NCBI RefSeq assembly: GCF_014268505.2
Contig: NZ_JABWQP020000002.1
Location: 248,001 to 312,000, forward strand
Length of the DNA: 64,000 bases
DNA from: Pseudomonas khorasanensis
GTDB lineage: Bacteria; Pseudomonadota; Gammaproteobacteria; Pseudomonadales; Pseudomonadaceae
Direction: 5' to 3'
Shown: piece by piece, positions 51,838 to 64,000 of the stretch
How positions within the stretch are numbered: position 1 is the first letter of the stretch
How the letters are laid out: every line of letters starts with the position of its first letter
Notes under the pieces: generated by a model
What the model saw: the letters and a program-made list of their open reading frames with translations, nothing else
Told to the model about the DNA's origin: nothing
Database searches by the model: none
Made by a program: the position numbers and the translations under genes

Positions 51838-52828
51838 CGTTCATCAATTTCTTCAACAACGGCTTCCCCAGCATCAACACAAACACCGGGCCGCCGACCA
51901 GCAGATAGAAGTAGTAAGTCACCACTCGCCAGATCAGGATCGCTGCCGCTGCGGTGGATTTACCCACCATCGGCGCGAGCAGGGCTGCCGAGGTCAATTC
52001 CGCCGCCCCGGCGCCGCCGGGCAACAGGCTGAACTGACCGGCGCCCAACGAGAGCATCTGCACCAGAAAACTCCAGGCCCACTGCAAGTCCGCCCCCAGT
52101 CCGCGCAACGCCAGATACAACACGCTGTAGCGCAACAGCCAATGCACGCAGGTCAGGGCGAATACCTGAACCAGCGTCTGCCAAGGCAACTTCAACGTAT
52201 CGGTAAACGCTGCGAGAAAGTGCAACAACTTGCGCGCCCAGCGCCGGCGGGTGCGCGGCGTAACGTTCATCCCCGCCAACAGGCGACCGCTCAAGCGAAT
52301 CAATGCGCGGTGATAACGTGCAATCAACACGCAACTGAACAAACCGCCGAACAGCGACACCGCGCTGACCGTCAAGAGCCACTCGAGGCGATCGCTCAGG
52401 TGCTGAAACAGCGCATAAATCAGAATCCCGCTCAGCGCGCAGAGGAAAAACAGCAGATCGCTGAGCTGATCCATGGCAAACACGGCGCTGCCTCTCGCCG
52501 GACGCACGCCACAGCGGGCCAACAAAGCCATGATGGTCAACGGCCCGCCGCTGCCGCCGGGAGTGGCGCAGTAAGCGAACTCGGCAGCCATTACCACGCC
52601 CAGGCTCTTCAACGGCGGGACCTTTTCACGCTGGTCCCCCAGCAGTAAACGCAGGCGCAGCGTATTGATGCCCCAGCACAGCAGGATCATGCCGAACATG
52701 ATCAACAGCCAGCTCAGAGGGAAACTTCGCAGTCGGCCCCAGGTTTCGCCGCCACCAAGCACGACCGGAATCAGCACCGCCGCGAGCAGGCCAATGAGCA
52801 ATAACAGGCTGCGCTTCATGCTGCGCAT
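51821..52828 (-). CDS. Flippase-like membrane protein (YbhN/LPG_synthase_TM type)
   Basis: A 335-residue protein with about eight membrane spans. It begins MRSMKRSLLLLIGLLAAVLI; the second Met at 52819 is an alternative start. Typical elements are AEFAYCATPGGSGGPLTIMA and LLPGGAGAAELTSAALLAPM, which match the lysylphosphatidylglycerol-synthase-TM/UPF0104 family. It follows a DUF2334 deacetylase and a GT4 glycosyltransferase in one minus-strand set, so together they may build or move a glycolipid. The first codons overlap the deacetylase stop. Confidence 0.82.
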   Translation of the reverse strand: MRSMKRSLLLLIGLLAAVLIPVVLGGGETWGRLRSFPLSWLLIMFGMILLCWGINTLRLRLLLGDQREKVPPLKSLGVVMAAEFAYCATPGGSGGPLTIMALLARCGVRPARGSAVFAMDQLSDLLFFLCALSGILIYALFQHLSDRLEWLLTVSAVSLFGGLFSCVLIARYHRALIRLSGRLLAGMNVTPRTRRRWARKLLHFLAAFTDTLKLPWQTLVQVFALTCVHWLLRYSVLYLALRGLGADLQWAWSFLVQMLSLGAGQFSLLPGGAGAAELTSAALLAPMVGKSTAAAAILIWRVVTYYFYLLVGGPVFVLMLGKPLLKKLMNVRQAS

Positions 52829-53574
52829 TCCAGTTGACCGCGCTGTCGGGCGAACCAGTCGATCTTGGTCATCGGCGCGCGTCCATCCGCCAGCAGGCGT
52901 TTGAGTGTCCGTAGCCAGTAGTCGCGTGAGAAGCGATGGCGCATGTCGACCGGATGCAGGCCCAGGCGAATCACCGGGGCCTCGCGCCAGCGCTGTTCAC
53001 GCTGGTCGCTGACTATTTTCGATAAGCCTCGACGCCACGCACTGCGCGCGCTCCAGACCAGCCCCGGCGCATCCATGGCGCTGAAATCGGGCAAACGGTA
53101 AAGATGCTGCGGATCGCTGGTGTAGCTCAGCGGCAACTCGCGCAATGCCTGACGCGTGCCGTCGCTCATCAGCCAGGCCGGGGCGACGAAGCCGTGCACG
53201 GGCCATTCATAACGCTGGAAAATGTCGAGACCCGCGTGCAAGCGGGCGAGGGCAGCTTCGCGAGACAATCGATAGAACTCGCCTTCATGGGTGTAAACCC
53301 GGCGCATGAACCAGTCGCGCGGGCTGATCGGTGTGGATTCGCAGTCATCGTGGTAGTAACCGTGCAATGCCAGTTCGTCTCCACGAGCGACGCGCGCATC
53401 GAGCATTCGCCGAAATTCCGGGTGCGCGTCGAGGGCATCGTGGCGATGAAAATCCGGCACCACCAGCCATGTTATCGGCACATTGCCCAAGGCATCGACG
53501 GCCTCGACGAAGGGCTGGTAATCAGCCCAGGTCGAAGGCGCCACATCATGTAACACCAAGCACACCGCTTTCAT
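52816..53574 (-). CDS. DUF2334 polysaccharide-deacetylase-like protein
   Basis: A 252-residue protein from the ATG at 53574 (MKAVCLVLHDVAPSTWADYQ); an ATG at 53586 overlapping the previous stop is possible. The NodB-like fold is visible with HDVAPSTW (metal Asp), GDELALHGYYHDDCE (metal His pair) and HGFVAPAWLMSDGTRQAL. It lies between the glycosyltransferase and the flippase-like gene. It may deacetylate a glycan or glycolipid head group; the substrate is not known. Confidence 0.8.
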   Translation of the reverse strand: MKAVCLVLHDVAPSTWADYQPFVEAVDALGNVPITWLVVPDFHRHDALDAHPEFRRMLDARVARGDELALHGYYHDDCESTPISPRDWFMRRVYTHEGEFYRLSREAALARLHAGLDIFQRYEWPVHGFVAPAWLMSDGTRQALRELPLSYTSDPQHLYRLPDFSAMDAPGLVWSARSAWRRGLSKIVSDQREQRWREAPVIRLGLHPVDMRHRFSRDYWLRTLKRLLADGRAPMTKIDWFARQRGQLECAA

Positions 53575-53578
53575 GTTC

Positions 53579-54691
53579 TCAACCATTGGCCACCCGTGGC
53601 AGCGTGTGGCCGAGCACGGCGTGGTAGTGGCTGAGCAGGCTGTCGACGACTGTGTCCCAGGCGTAATGGCGTTCGACATGTTGACGCGCCTGTTGGCCGA
53701 GTCGTGCACAGCCGCGACTGAACAGTTCACGCACGGCGTTGGCCATGGCCTGCGGATTGTTCGGCGCGCAGAGCAGACCACACGAGTCATCGACGATTTC
53801 CTCAAACGCTCCGGCCGCCACCGCCACCACGGGAATCCCGCAGGCCATGGCTTCAAGGATGACCAGGCCGAAGGTTTCCTGATCGCCGGCATGCAGCAGC
53901 GCGTCGGCACTCGCCATCAGGCGCGCGACTTGCTGCGCAGGGCGGAATTCGTCGATCACGCTGACGTTGTCCGGCACCACGGCCGGCATCGACGAGCCGA
54001 CCAGCAACAAGTGATAGCGCGGGCCGAGGCGCTGCATACACTTGAGCAGCACCGGCAGATTTTTTTCCTTGGAGCCGCGTCCGGCGAAGATCAGCAGACG
54101 CGCATCTTCGGCAATTCCCAATTCGGCACGCAGACCAGGATCGCGGGCGTCAGGGTGAAAGGTGTGCAAATCCACACCCAGCGGCTGTACATGGACATTG
54201 CGCACGCCAAGCCCGGTGAGCTTGTCGGCCATGACCTGGCTTGGGGCAAGTACCCGGTCGAAATTGCCGTAGAGGCGCGTGACGTAAGCCTCGACATTTG
54301 GCGTGACCCAGTGGCCCATGCGATTGCCGACCAGCAGCGGCAGGTCCGAATGATAAAAACCGATTACCGGCACATCCAGCTGCCGCCGTGCATCCAGCGC
54401 GGCCCACGCGGTGAGATAGGGATCGCCGACTTCGATCAGGTCGGGCTGCAAATCCTGCAGGACGTTTCGCCATGGCGCCAGGCGCAGCGGAAAACGATAG
54501 CCTTTCCCGAACGGCAGGGCGGGAGCGGGAACCGTGTAGACGCCGTCATGCTCACCCAGCCGCGCGCCGGGGATCAACAGGCTGTGGCGAATTCCGTTTC
54601 GGTCGCCAAGGCGACGGTGTTTGGCATCCAGATAAGTGCGCACGCCTCCGCTGGCCGGGGCGTAGAACATGGTGATGTCGGCGATATGCAC
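53579..54691 (-). CDS. GT4 family glycosyltransferase
   Basis: A 370-residue enzyme. I choose the GTG at 54691 because GGAGGG lies nine bases upstream; the TTG at 54700 is too close to it. Features include HIADITMFYAPASGGVRTYL at the start, then ASQVMADKLTGLGV and IFAGRGSKEKNLPVLLKCMQ (UDP/GDP-sugar side) and HAGDQETFGLVILEAMACGI (E-x7-E retaining motif of GT4). It transfers a sugar to a lipid or glycan. Context with the deacetylase and flippase-like genes suggests a glycolipid. Confidence 0.87.
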   Translation of the reverse strand: MHIADITMFYAPASGGVRTYLDAKHRRLGDRNGIRHSLLIPGARLGEHDGVYTVPAPALPFGKGYRFPLRLAPWRNVLQDLQPDLIEVGDPYLTAWAALDARRQLDVPVIGFYHSDLPLLVGNRMGHWVTPNVEAYVTRLYGNFDRVLAPSQVMADKLTGLGVRNVHVQPLGVDLHTFHPDARDPGLRAELGIAEDARLLIFAGRGSKEKNLPVLLKCMQRLGPRYHLLLVGSSMPAVVPDNVSVIDEFRPAQQVARLMASADALLHAGDQETFGLVILEAMACGIPVVAVAAGAFEEIVDDSCGLLCAPNNPQAMANAVRELFSRGCARLGQQARQHVERHYAWDTVVDSLLSHYHAVLGHTLPRVANG

Positions 54692-54806
54692 GGTGAGCAA
54701 CCCTCCGCTGTGTTGGTCTCCCTTGGTTGACCGTTATCCATAATAGATGTTCGGTCGGGATTGCGCGGTGGGTGTCAGGTCGATTTTGTGTTGTTTGAGG
54801 GGGCGC

Positions 54807-54900
54807 CTTCGCGAGCAAGCTCGCTCCCACAGGGATCTTTGGTGTTTACACAATTTGTGTTGCAACACGAGACACTGTGGGAGCGAGCCTGCTCGCGAAG
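54807..54900. repeat. REP-type palindromic repeat (GCGAGCAAGCTCGCTCCCAC variant)
   Basis: The left arm CTTCGCGAGCAAGCTCGCTC pairs with the right arm GGAGCGAGCCTGCTCGCGAA. The single A for G difference in the left arm leaves a mismatch. It separates the chemoreceptor stop from the glycosyltransferase start. Confidence 0.85.
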
Positions 54901-54917
54901 GGGCCGGCAGGCGGGCC

Positions 54918-56807
54918 TCAGATGCGGAAACTACCCACCAACTGCTTCAACCGCGAAGCCTGCTGCTCAAGATCCGAACAAGCCCGCAGCGTCGCGTGCA
55001 GGTTCTCCACGCCTTCCTGGTTCAGCGTGTTGATCTCGGTGATATCCACATTGATCGACTCGACCACCGCCGTCTGCTCTTCAGTCGCCGTCGCCACCGA
55101 CTGGTTCATCCCGTCGATCTCGCCGATGCGCAGGGTCACGCTGTTCAGGCGTTCGCCGGCCAGGTTAGCGATTTCCACACTGTCCTGACTGTGACGCTGG
55201 CTATCGCTCATGGTGCTCACCGACTCGCGAGCGCCAACTTGCAGCTCCTCGATCATGGTCTGCACCTGTTGCGCCGATTCCTGAGTGCGGTGCGCCAGGT
55301 TGCGTACTTCGTCGGCGACCACGGCAAAACCGCGACCGGCTTCACCGGCACGGGCCGCTTCGATGGCGGCGTTGAGTGCGAGCAGGTTGGTCTGCTGGGA
55401 AATGCTGGTGATCACTTCGAGAATCTGCCCGATGTTCACAGTCTTGCTGTTCAGCGACTCGATATTGGTGCTCGACGCGCTGAGCATGCTCGACAGTTGA
55501 TTCATCGCCTTGATGCTGCGCTCGACCACTTGCTGACCATCTTCGGCCAGGCCCCGGGCGTCGCTGGCCTGGTTCGAGGCCTGGGCGGCGTTACGGGCAA
55601 TTTCCTGCGCGGCGGCGCCGAGCTGATTGATGGCAGCGGCGACACTGCTGGTGCGCGAGGCCTGCTGGTCGGAGTTGTACATCGACGAGTTCGACGCGGC
55701 GACTACGCGCAGGGCGACCTCGTTGACCTGCCCGGTCGCCGAAGACACTTCGCGGATCGAACTGTGAATGCGCTCAACGAAACGGTTGAACGCAGTGCCA
55801 AGGATGCCGAATTCATCGTTATTGACGATGTTCAGGCGTTTGGTCAGGTCGCCTTCGCCGTCGGCAATGTCTTCCATGGCGCGGGTCATGACGTGCAGTG
55901 GCTGGATCAGCAAACGGATCAGCATGCCGAGCAGTGCCATGATGATTGCCACGGCAATAATGGTTGCGATCACCGCCGAGGTGCGGAATTCGCTGAGCAT
56001 CGAGTAGGCCTGGTCTTTGTCGATCGACAGACCGATGTACCAGTTCACCGACGGCAGGCCTTTGATCGGGGCGAAGGTGACGATGCGGGTTTTGCCCTCG
56101 ACGGTCACTTCACTGAAATCGCTGCTGATGCGCGGAGTGTCCTGCGGATAGGCTTCCTTGAGCGACTTCATTACCAAGGCCTTGTCCGGGTGGACGAGGA
56201 TCTTGCCGTCGGCGCTGACCAGAAACACATAGCCCATGCCGTCGAAATCCCGGGCGGCGAGGGTGTCGACCAGCGATTGCAGGCTCAGGTCGCCGCCGAC
56301 TACGCCGACACTCTGGCCGGCTTTTTTCGACGCGGTGGCGATGGAAATGATCAACTGGCCGGTGGCCGCGTCGATGTAGGGCTCGGTCAGGGTCGAGGTG
56401 CTGCTGCTCTCTGCCCCTTTATACCAAGGGCGAACCCGTGGATCGAAGCCGTCCGGCATCTTCACGTCGGGGCGGATGGTGAAGTGGCCGGTGGCGTCGC
56501 CCAGGTACGTCGCCATGAACGTCGATGTCAGGCTTTTCTGGTCCAGCAGGCTGGCGACAGTTGACGGTTCCGGGTTGATGGCAATGTTCTGGGCGGCATT
56601 CTCGATCAGCAGAATGCGGCCGCTGAGCCAGGTCTGGATATTGCCGGCGGTGACCTCGCCCATCTCATTGAGGTAGTTGTTCAGGTCATCGCGGATTGCG
56701 TTGCGCTGCAGCCAGTCGTTATACAGCGTGAACGAGGCGAAAGCGGCGATGACGATAAGGGCGGCGGCAAGCAAAATCTTATGGCTGAAGCGCAGGTTTT
56801 TGTTCAT
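54918..56807 (-). CDS. Methyl-accepting chemotaxis protein with dCache sensor (PctA/B/C-like)
   Basis: A 629-residue receptor ([20 protein letters not shown]). Membrane segments lie at about 10-30 and 277-298. The periplasmic dCache domain has [20 protein letters not shown], then [11 protein letters not shown] and GGDLSLQSL, which fits the amino-acid-binding motif known for PctA-type receptors. A HAMP region ([20 protein letters not shown]) follows, then the signalling tip [20 protein letters not shown] and [20 protein letters not shown]. Its length equals that of PctA. It would send the signal to CheA, probably for amino acids. Confidence 0.92.
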   Translation of the reverse strand: MNKNLRFSHKILLAAALIVIAAFASFTLYNDWLQRNAIRDDLNNYLNEMGEVTAGNIQTWLSGRILLIENAAQNIAINPEPSTVASLLDQKSLTSTFMATYLGDATGHFTIRPDVKMPDGFDPRVRPWYKGAESSSTSTLTEPYIDAATGQLIISIATASKKAGQSVGVVGGDLSLQSLVDTLAARDFDGMGYVFLVSADGKILVHPDKALVMKSLKEAYPQDTPRISSDFSEVTVEGKTRIVTFAPIKGLPSVNWYIGLSIDKDQAYSMLSEFRTSAVIATIIAVAIIMALLGMLIRLLIQPLHVMTRAMEDIADGEGDLTKRLNIVNNDEFGILGTAFNRFVERIHSSIREVSSATGQVNEVALRVVAASNSSMYNSDQQASRTSSVAAAINQLGAAAQEIARNAAQASNQASDARGLAEDGQQVVERSIKAMNQLSSMLSASSTNIESLNSKTVNIGQILEVITSISQQTNLLALNAAIEAARAGEAGRGFAVVADEVRNLAHRTQESAQQVQTMIEELQVGARESVSTMSDSQRHSQDSVEIANLAGERLNSVTLRIGEIDGMNQSVATATEEQTAVVESINVDITEINTLNQEGVENLHATLRACSDLEQQASRLKQLVGSFRI

Positions 56808-56993
56808 GGCTTGGGGTTCCGCTAAGGTCTTAATGTCCTGGGCGTGCTTTTATAAAGGCGCGCACTATGGGCAAGGTTGAAAAAATGATATTTCCGGCTC
56901 TCCTTAGGGAAATGTCCGACCCGATTTTCAGACGGGGCTGTCCACTTTATTTATCGGCCATGTGTCATCAAAGATTAACCACTGGGTGAGAAA

Positions 56994-58481
56994 ATGCCTG
57001 ACTCTTCGCAACTCGTAATCGGCGCTGATCCGGCCGCGCAACCGATCGCTCAGGCCATGCGCCTGGCCAACCGGCACGGACTGATCGCCGGCGCCACCGG
57101 CACCGGTAAGACGGTGACTTTGCAGCGTCTGGCCGAAGCCTTCAGCGACGCCGGTGTGGCGGTGTTTGCCGCTGACATCAAGGGCGATCTGTGCGGCCTC
57201 GGCGCCGCTGGCAACCCGCAGGGCAAGGTCGCCGAGCGCATCGCCGGCATGCCATGGCTCAATCACACGCCTGGGGCTTACCCGGTAACGCTGTGGGATA
57301 TTCACGGTGAGTCCGGCCATCCGCTGCGCACCACCTTAAGCGAAATGGGCCCGTTGTTGATCGGCAGCCTGCTCGAGCTGACCGACAGTCAACAGTCGGC
57401 GCTGTACGCCGCTTTCAAAGTGGCGGATCGCGAAGGTCTGTTGCTGCTGGATCTGAAAGACCTGAAAGCACTGCTCAATCACCTCAAGGACAACCCGCAA
57501 TTGCTGGGTGAAGACGCGGCGCTGATGACTACCGGCTCCAGCCAGGCGCTGTTGCGTCGTCTGGCGACCCTGGAGCAGCAGGGTGCCGAAGCCTTGTTCG
57601 GCGAACCGGCGCTGCAGCTCGAAGACATCTTGCAACCGACTGCCGATGGCCGTGGACGCATCCATCTGCTCGACGCCAGTCGTCTGGTGCACGAGGCGCC
57701 GAAAGTCTACGCCACCTTCCTGCTATGGCTACTGGCCGAATTGTTTGAACAATTGCCCGAGCGCGGCGATGCCGACAAACCGCTGCTGGCGTTGTTTTTC
57801 GATGAGGCGCATTTGCTCTTTGGCGACACGCCCAAGGCCTTGCAGGAGCGGCTTGAGCAAGTGGTGCGGTTGATCCGGTCCAAGGGCGTGGGCGTTTATT
57901 TCGTCACCCAATCGCCGGCGGACTTGCCGGATGATGTGCTGGCGCAACTGGGTTTGCGCATCCAGCATGGCTTACGTGCCTTTACCGCCAAAGAGCAGAA
58001 ATCCTTGCGCGCGGTGGCCGACGGCTTCCGGCCGAATCCGGCGTTCGACAGCCTGTCAGTGCTGACCGAATTGGGGATTGGCGAGGCGCTGGTCGGCACG
58101 CTGACCGAGAAAGGCACGCCAGAAATGGTTCAGCGCGTACTGGTGGCGCCACCGCAATCACGAATCGGGCCGCTGACCGAGACCGAACGCACAATGCTGA
58201 TCGCCGGCTCGCCGTTCAAGGGCCGATATGACAAGCCGATCGATCGTGAGTCGGCGTATGAGATTTTAATGGGCCGCAAAGGGCTGGCGCCTGAGGCGCA
58301 AACGCCCCCCGGCAAACCGGTTGCCGAAGAACCTAGCCTCGCTGATCGGGCGGGAGAGTTTCTCGGGACGGCAGCAGGGCAGGCGCTGAAATCGGCGATG
58401 CGCCAGGCGGCCAATAACCTCGGCAAGCAATTGGTGCGAGGGTTGATGGGGTCTTTATTAGGCGGCAGCAAGCGCCGCTGA
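56994..58481 (+). CDS. HerA-like ATPase, DUF853 (YjgR)
   Basis: A 495-residue protein. Walker A GATGTGKT is at residues 33-40 and Walker B is LLALFFDEAHLLFGDTPKAL; the arginine region includes KGVGVYFVTQSPADLPDDVL. The final part is low-complexity with a basic glycine-rich end (GLMGSLLGGSKRR). It belongs to the HerA/FtsK-related DUF853 group of putative DNA helicases or translocases; the cellular role is not known. Confidence 0.88.
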   Translation: MPDSSQLVIGADPAAQPIAQAMRLANRHGLIAGATGTGKTVTLQRLAEAFSDAGVAVFAADIKGDLCGLGAAGNPQGKVAERIAGMPWLNHTPGAYPVTLWDIHGESGHPLRTTLSEMGPLLIGSLLELTDSQQSALYAAFKVADREGLLLLDLKDLKALLNHLKDNPQLLGEDAALMTTGSSQALLRRLATLEQQGAEALFGEPALQLEDILQPTADGRGRIHLLDASRLVHEAPKVYATFLLWLLAELFEQLPERGDADKPLLALFFDEAHLLFGDTPKALQERLEQVVRLIRSKGVGVYFVTQSPADLPDDVLAQLGLRIQHGLRAFTAKEQKSLRAVADGFRPNPAFDSLSVLTELGIGEALVGTLTEKGTPEMVQRVLVAPPQSRIGPLTETERTMLIAGSPFKGRYDKPIDRESAYEILMGRKGLAPEAQTPPGKPVAEEPSLADRAGEFLGTAAGQALKSAMRQAANNLGKQLVRGLMGSLLGGSKRR

Positions 58482-58507
58482 TATCCAGTCGGCCGCAGAT
58501 CAGAAAG

Positions 58508-58593
58508 GTGGGAGCGAGCCTGCTCGCGAAGCGGTGTGTCATTCAGCATCAATGTCGTTTGATGCGGCCTCTTCGCGAGCAGGCTCGCTCCTA
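58508..58593. repeat. REP-type palindromic repeat (GCGAGCAGGCTCGCTCC)
   Basis: The left arm GTGGGAGCGAGCCTGCTCGC pairs with GCGAGCAGGCTCGCTCCTAC, located between two convergent genes. Confidence 0.83.
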
Positions 58594-58596
58594 CGG

Positions 58597-59052
58597 TCAG
58601 GTCTTGCCTTTGGCATGCGCCGCCAACCGCTCCAGCGCCGCTCGAAGCCCTGGATCGCTGATCCCGTCTGCCGTCGACTGAATGGTTTCTGCCGCATCAC
58701 TCGACAGGCCCATTGTGTGACCGACAGGCTGGTGCTGCACGATGGGCGGGCGCACGCTGAATTTGATCCGCGTCAGATTGGCGAACTCGTCGAACAGTTG
58801 CAGTTGCCGCTGCAGCCGTTTCTGCTGGTAGCGCAGGCGCGTCGCCCAATGGCCGTCAGTGACCACCAGCGACAGTTCGCCTTCGCGCCACTTGGCCACC
58901 CGGCAATGCTCTCGGGCGGCGGGTTGCAACTGGCTTTCGAGCAGGCGCTGCAAATGCTCCAGGCGTTGAGCATGGCCGAGGATCGCTTTGAGCGGCTTGG
59001 CTTCACGTAACAGGACGGCGGGTGCTCTGGCCGTGAGAGGGCGAAACGCCAT
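58597..59052 (-). CDS. DUF721 protein (DciA-like)
   Basis: A 151-residue protein from the ATG at 59052 (MAFRPLTARAPAVLLREAKP). The DUF721 pattern is seen in HLQRLLESQLQPAAREHCRV then ELSLVVTDGHWATRLRYQQK and LQRQLQLFDEFANLTRIKFS. DciA-type proteins help load the replicative helicase in bacteria that lack DnaC, and Pseudomonas is such a case. It sits next to secA, as I recall for P. aeruginosa. The final 40 residues are less conserved. The DciA role is inferred from family only. Confidence 0.78.
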   Translation of the reverse strand: MAFRPLTARAPAVLLREAKPLKAILGHAQRLEHLQRLLESQLQPAAREHCRVAKWREGELSLVVTDGHWATRLRYQQKRLQRQLQLFDEFANLTRIKFSVRPPIVQHQPVGHTMGLSSDAAETIQSTADGISDPGLRAALERLAAHAKGKT

Positions 59053-59359
59053 GATTGAACACCTGAGGTAACAGAGGCGCCATGGTAGCAGAAAGCTGCG
59101 GAACCACTGGCCCATTGCTTTTGTCCCTGCTTTGCTCATTAAATCAACGACTAACTTCTTTCCCCCACGGGTTGAAGTTGAGCAAAACGCCCTTATTTTA
59201 AGTGAGCCCCGTCAAAGCGCAGTGCCAGCATCGTGGAATATCGCCACTTTCCTCACCACCGTTTCCGGGTAGAATGCTCGTTCGCATGCGGCCATGAGGG
59301 CTGCACGGGCGACTCACGGGGCCGCCCTCCATCCCTTTAGTGTGGAAGATCCTGCCGAT
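59053..59359. other. Divergent intergenic region upstream of secA
   Basis: A 307-base gap with the promoters of the DUF721 gene and secA. A frame opening at 59294 extends secA but lacks family similarity, so I start secA at 59360. I see no SecM-like arrest peptide or clear leader ORF. Confidence 0.5.
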
Positions 59360-62101
<2,742 letters not shown>

Positions 62102-62128
62102 AACCCGTTTCAATCGCTGGACACCCCG

Positions 62129-62162
62129 CGCCGCGACCGGCTTCTGCCGTCGCGGCGTTTTG
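62129..62162 (+). terminator. Rho-independent terminator of secA
   Basis: CGCCGCGAC pairs perfectly with GTCGCGGCG around a short inner hairpin, followed by TTTT. It lies 27 bases after the secA stop and before argJ. Confidence 0.85.
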
Positions 62163-62223
62163 CCATTTAAACCACTGCCGCCACGCCTGGCGGTGCTGAC
62201 ATCATTGAGTAAGGAGCGCATTC

Positions 62224-63441
62224 ATGGCTGTTGGTCTTGGTCCTTTGCCAACGTTGCACCCGGTTGCCGGTTTTGAACTCGGTATCGCCTCGGCCGGCAT
62301 CAAGCGCCCCGGGCGCAAAGACGTCGTCGTGATGCGCTGCGCCGAAGGTTCGACCGTGGCGGGTGTGTTCACGTTGAATGCCTTTTGCGCCGCACCGGTG
62401 ATCCTGGCGAAAAAGCGCGTGCAGAACGCCGTGCGTTACCTGCTGACCAACACCGGCAACGCCAACGCGGGCACCGGCGAACCGGGTCTGGCCGCTGCCG
62501 AGCGCACCACTGCCAGACTGGCCGAGCTGACCGGCGTAGATGCCAGCCAGATCCTGCCGTACTCCACCGGCGTCATCGGTGAGCCATTGCCCGTCGAGAA
62601 AATCGAAGGCGCGCTGCAAGCGGCGCTGGATGATCTGTCGGAAAACAACTGGGAAGCCGCGGCCACCGGCATCATGACCACCGACACCCTGCCCAAAGGC
62701 GCGAGCCGGCAGTTCCAGCATGACGGCGTGACCGTCACCGTGACTGGCATCAGCAAGGGCGCCGGCATGATTCGTCCGAACATGGCAACCATGCTCGGCT
62801 ACATCGCCACCGACGCCAAAGTCTCCCGCCACGTGCTGCACAACCTGATGCTCGACGGCGCTAACAAGTCGTTCAACCGCATCACCATCGATGGCGACAC
62901 CTCGACCAACGACTGCTGCATGCTGATCGCCACTGGCAAAGCCGCGTTGCCGGAAATCACCCGCGCCGAAGGCGAACTGTTCGCTAAGCTGAAACAAGCG
63001 GTATTCGAAGTGTGCATGGACGTGGCCCAGGCCATCGTGCGTGACGGCGAAGGCGCCACCAAGTTCGTCACCGTTGAAGTCAATGGCGGCGGCAATCATC
63101 AGGAATGCCTGGACGTGGGTTATACCGTCGCGCACTCGCCATTGATCAAGACCGCGCTGTTTGCGTCCGATCCGAACTGGGGCCGTATCCTGGCCGCCGT
63201 GGGCCGTGCCGGCGTGCCGGACCTGGACGTGAGCAAGATCGACGTGTTCCTCGGCGACGTGTGCATTGCCAGCCGTGGCGCGCGCGCGGCGACCTACACT
63301 GAAGCGCAGGGTTCGGCGGTGATGCAGCAGGAAGAAATCACCATCCGTATCGAACTCGGTCGTGGCGATTGCAGCGAAACCATCTGGACCACCGACCTGT
63401 CGCATGAATACGTGAAGATCAACGCTGAATACCGCACTTGA
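62224..63441 (+). CDS. argJ: Bifunctional ornithine acetyltransferase / N-acetylglutamate synthase
   Basis: A 405-residue arginine-biosynthesis enzyme. It transfers the acetyl group from N-acetylornithine to glutamate and may also use acetyl-CoA. The self-cleavage site is in [20 protein letters not shown] with Thr189 as nucleophile, giving alpha and beta chains. [20 protein letters not shown] and [20 protein letters not shown] are family signatures. ATG is at 62224, with AAGGAGC nearby. It lies next to secA. Confidence 0.95.
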   Translation: MAVGLGPLPTLHPVAGFELGIASAGIKRPGRKDVVVMRCAEGSTVAGVFTLNAFCAAPVILAKKRVQNAVRYLLTNTGNANAGTGEPGLAAAERTTARLAELTGVDASQILPYSTGVIGEPLPVEKIEGALQAALDDLSENNWEAAATGIMTTDTLPKGASRQFQHDGVTVTVTGISKGAGMIRPNMATMLGYIATDAKVSRHVLHNLMLDGANKSFNRITIDGDTSTNDCCMLIATGKAALPEITRAEGELFAKLKQAVFEVCMDVAQAIVRDGEGATKFVTVEVNGGGNHQECLDVGYTVAHSPLIKTALFASDPNWGRILAAVGRAGVPDLDVSKIDVFLGDVCIASRGARAATYTEAQGSAVMQQEEITIRIELGRGDCSETIWTTDLSHEYVKINAEYRT

Positions 63442-63465
63442 CCTGATCCTGGACCGAGTCGCTCC

Positions 63466-63540
63466 ATTCGCGAGCAGGCTCGCTCCCACAGGGCCTTCGC
63501 TGCGGCTCGGTCCATTGTGGGAGCGAGCCTGCTCGCGAAA
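63466..63540. repeat. REP-type palindromic repeat (GCGAGCAGGCTCGCTCCCAC)
   Basis: The left arm TTCGCGAGCAGGCTCGCTCC pairs with GTGGGAGCGAGCCTGCTCGC across about 27 bases, between argJ and the GST gene. Confidence 0.85.
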
Positions 63541-63598
63541 GCGGCGGTCCAGACACAACTAATTCACAAGCATTCCTCTGACGAAAAGGCGCCACACC

Positions 63599-64000
63599 AT
63601 GTCCCTGCACCTGATCATCGGCGACAAACTGCTTTCCTCCTGGTCCCTGCGCGCAGAACTGGCGCTGGAGCTGACCGGGGCGCCTTACAGCGAAGAGCTG
63701 ATCAAACTCGGCAAGCCCGACACGCGCGAGCGCCTGCTCAAGCATTCGCCGACCGGCAAGGTGCCGCTGCTCAACACTACGCGCGGCACCATCGCCGACT
63801 CCCTGGCCATCGCTGAATACCTTGCCGAGCAGTTCCCGTCCGAGCAGCTCTGGCCCGGCGACATTTTCGCCCGCGCCCAGGCAAGGTCCGCCTGTGCCCA
63901 GATGCACAGCGGTTTTTTTGCCATGCGCAATCACATGCCGTTCAACCTCAGCCATGACGCACCGCTGAACCCGATGCCGCCAGAGGTGAAGGTCGATATC
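63599..64000 (+). CDS. Glutathione S-transferase, cut by window edge
   Basis: About 134 residues are visible, starting at 63599 (MSLHLIIGDKLLSSWSLRAE). The thioredoxin-like N-domain is recognised from SSWSLRAELALELTGAPYSE and TGKVPLLNTTRGTIADSLAI followed by AEYLAEQFP. The helical C-domain begins at WPGDIFARAQARSACAQMHS. It conjugates glutathione or isomerises a substrate; the class cannot be assigned. The gene runs past position 64000. Confidence 0.85.
   Translation, partial: MSLHLIIGDKLLSSWSLRAELALELTGAPYSEELIKLGKPDTRERLLKHSPTGKVPLLNTTRGTIADSLAIAEYLAEQFPSEQLWPGDIFARAQARSACAQMHSGFFAMRNHMPFNLSHDAPLNPMPPEVKVDI

Noticed and set aside
59053..59359. SecM-like arrest peptide upstream of secA
   Set aside because: The only frame is a short N-terminal extension of secA without an arrest motif or signal sequence.
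62167..63558. 463-codon open frame antisense to argJ
   Set aside because: It covers argJ and two repeat arms; no plausible start or domain.

Overview
The window is a chromosomal segment of a Pseudomonas, most likely of the P. fluorescens group. The evidence is high GC with strong third-codon bias, typical Pseudomonas proteins (MvaT, PykA, SecA/ArgJ, KgtP/MifSR-like), and many copies of the fluorescens-type palindromic repeat GCGAGCAGGCTCGCTCCCAC. Identifications rest on reading the translated sequence and remembered family features; no database was searched.

Layout. 1-2.5 kb: an edge-truncated AraC-type regulator, a small monooxygenase-like protein, a small unknown protein and a flavin reductase-like protein. 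2.8-7.5 kb: an alpha-ketoglutarate permease (kgtP) and a DctB/DctD-type two-component system (mifS/mifR-like), with a well-formed sigma-54 promoter and two tandem dyads upstream of kgtP. 7.5-17.6 kb, minus strand: a Tc (ABC) toxin B-C arm made of one TcB and two TcC (RHS) genes joined by ATGA overlaps. 17.8-24.8 kb: a core block of class I fumarase, SadC-like diguanylate cyclase, ferredoxin-reductase, a relic of an enoyl-CoA hydratase, pyruvate kinase, a TPR lipoprotein and a PilZ protein. 24.8-25.5 kb: a relic of a DUF6124-like gene with a highly structured leader. 25.5-41.2 kb, plus strand: the Tc A arm, a split TcA (1209 + 1354 aa) between two very large Ig-repeat proteins (1052 and 1566 aa). 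41.3-48.2 kb: a complete RDD/SpoIIM/DUF4129/DUF4350/MoxR/DUF58 membrane operon. 48.5-64 kb: housekeeping genes (sbcB, mvaT, purU, a flippase-like protein, a DUF2334 deacetylase, a GT4 glycosyltransferase, a chemoreceptor, a HerA-like ATPase, a DUF721 protein, secA, argJ) and an edge-truncated glutathione S-transferase.

How it works together. The most interesting system is the two-armed Tc locus. The B-C arm and the A arm point away from each other around about 8 kb of core genes, and each arm starts 75-95 nt downstream of a nearly identical lux-box-like palindrome (ACCTGTCAGACCTGACAGGT and GACTGTCAGATCTGACAGGT). This suggests one quorum-sensing or LuxR-solo regulator, encoded elsewhere, switches both halves of the toxin together. 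The A arm carries two Ig-repeat proteins that are not part of the standard Tc description and share Ig-type modules with the end of the first TcA half, so they may be accessory shell, adhesion or carrier subunits. The two TcC proteins share a nearly identical core but carry different glycine/alanine-rich C-terminal cargoes with no recognised toxin fold. A second regulatory story is the sigma-54 promoter plus enhancer pair linking MifR-like EBP to kgtP.
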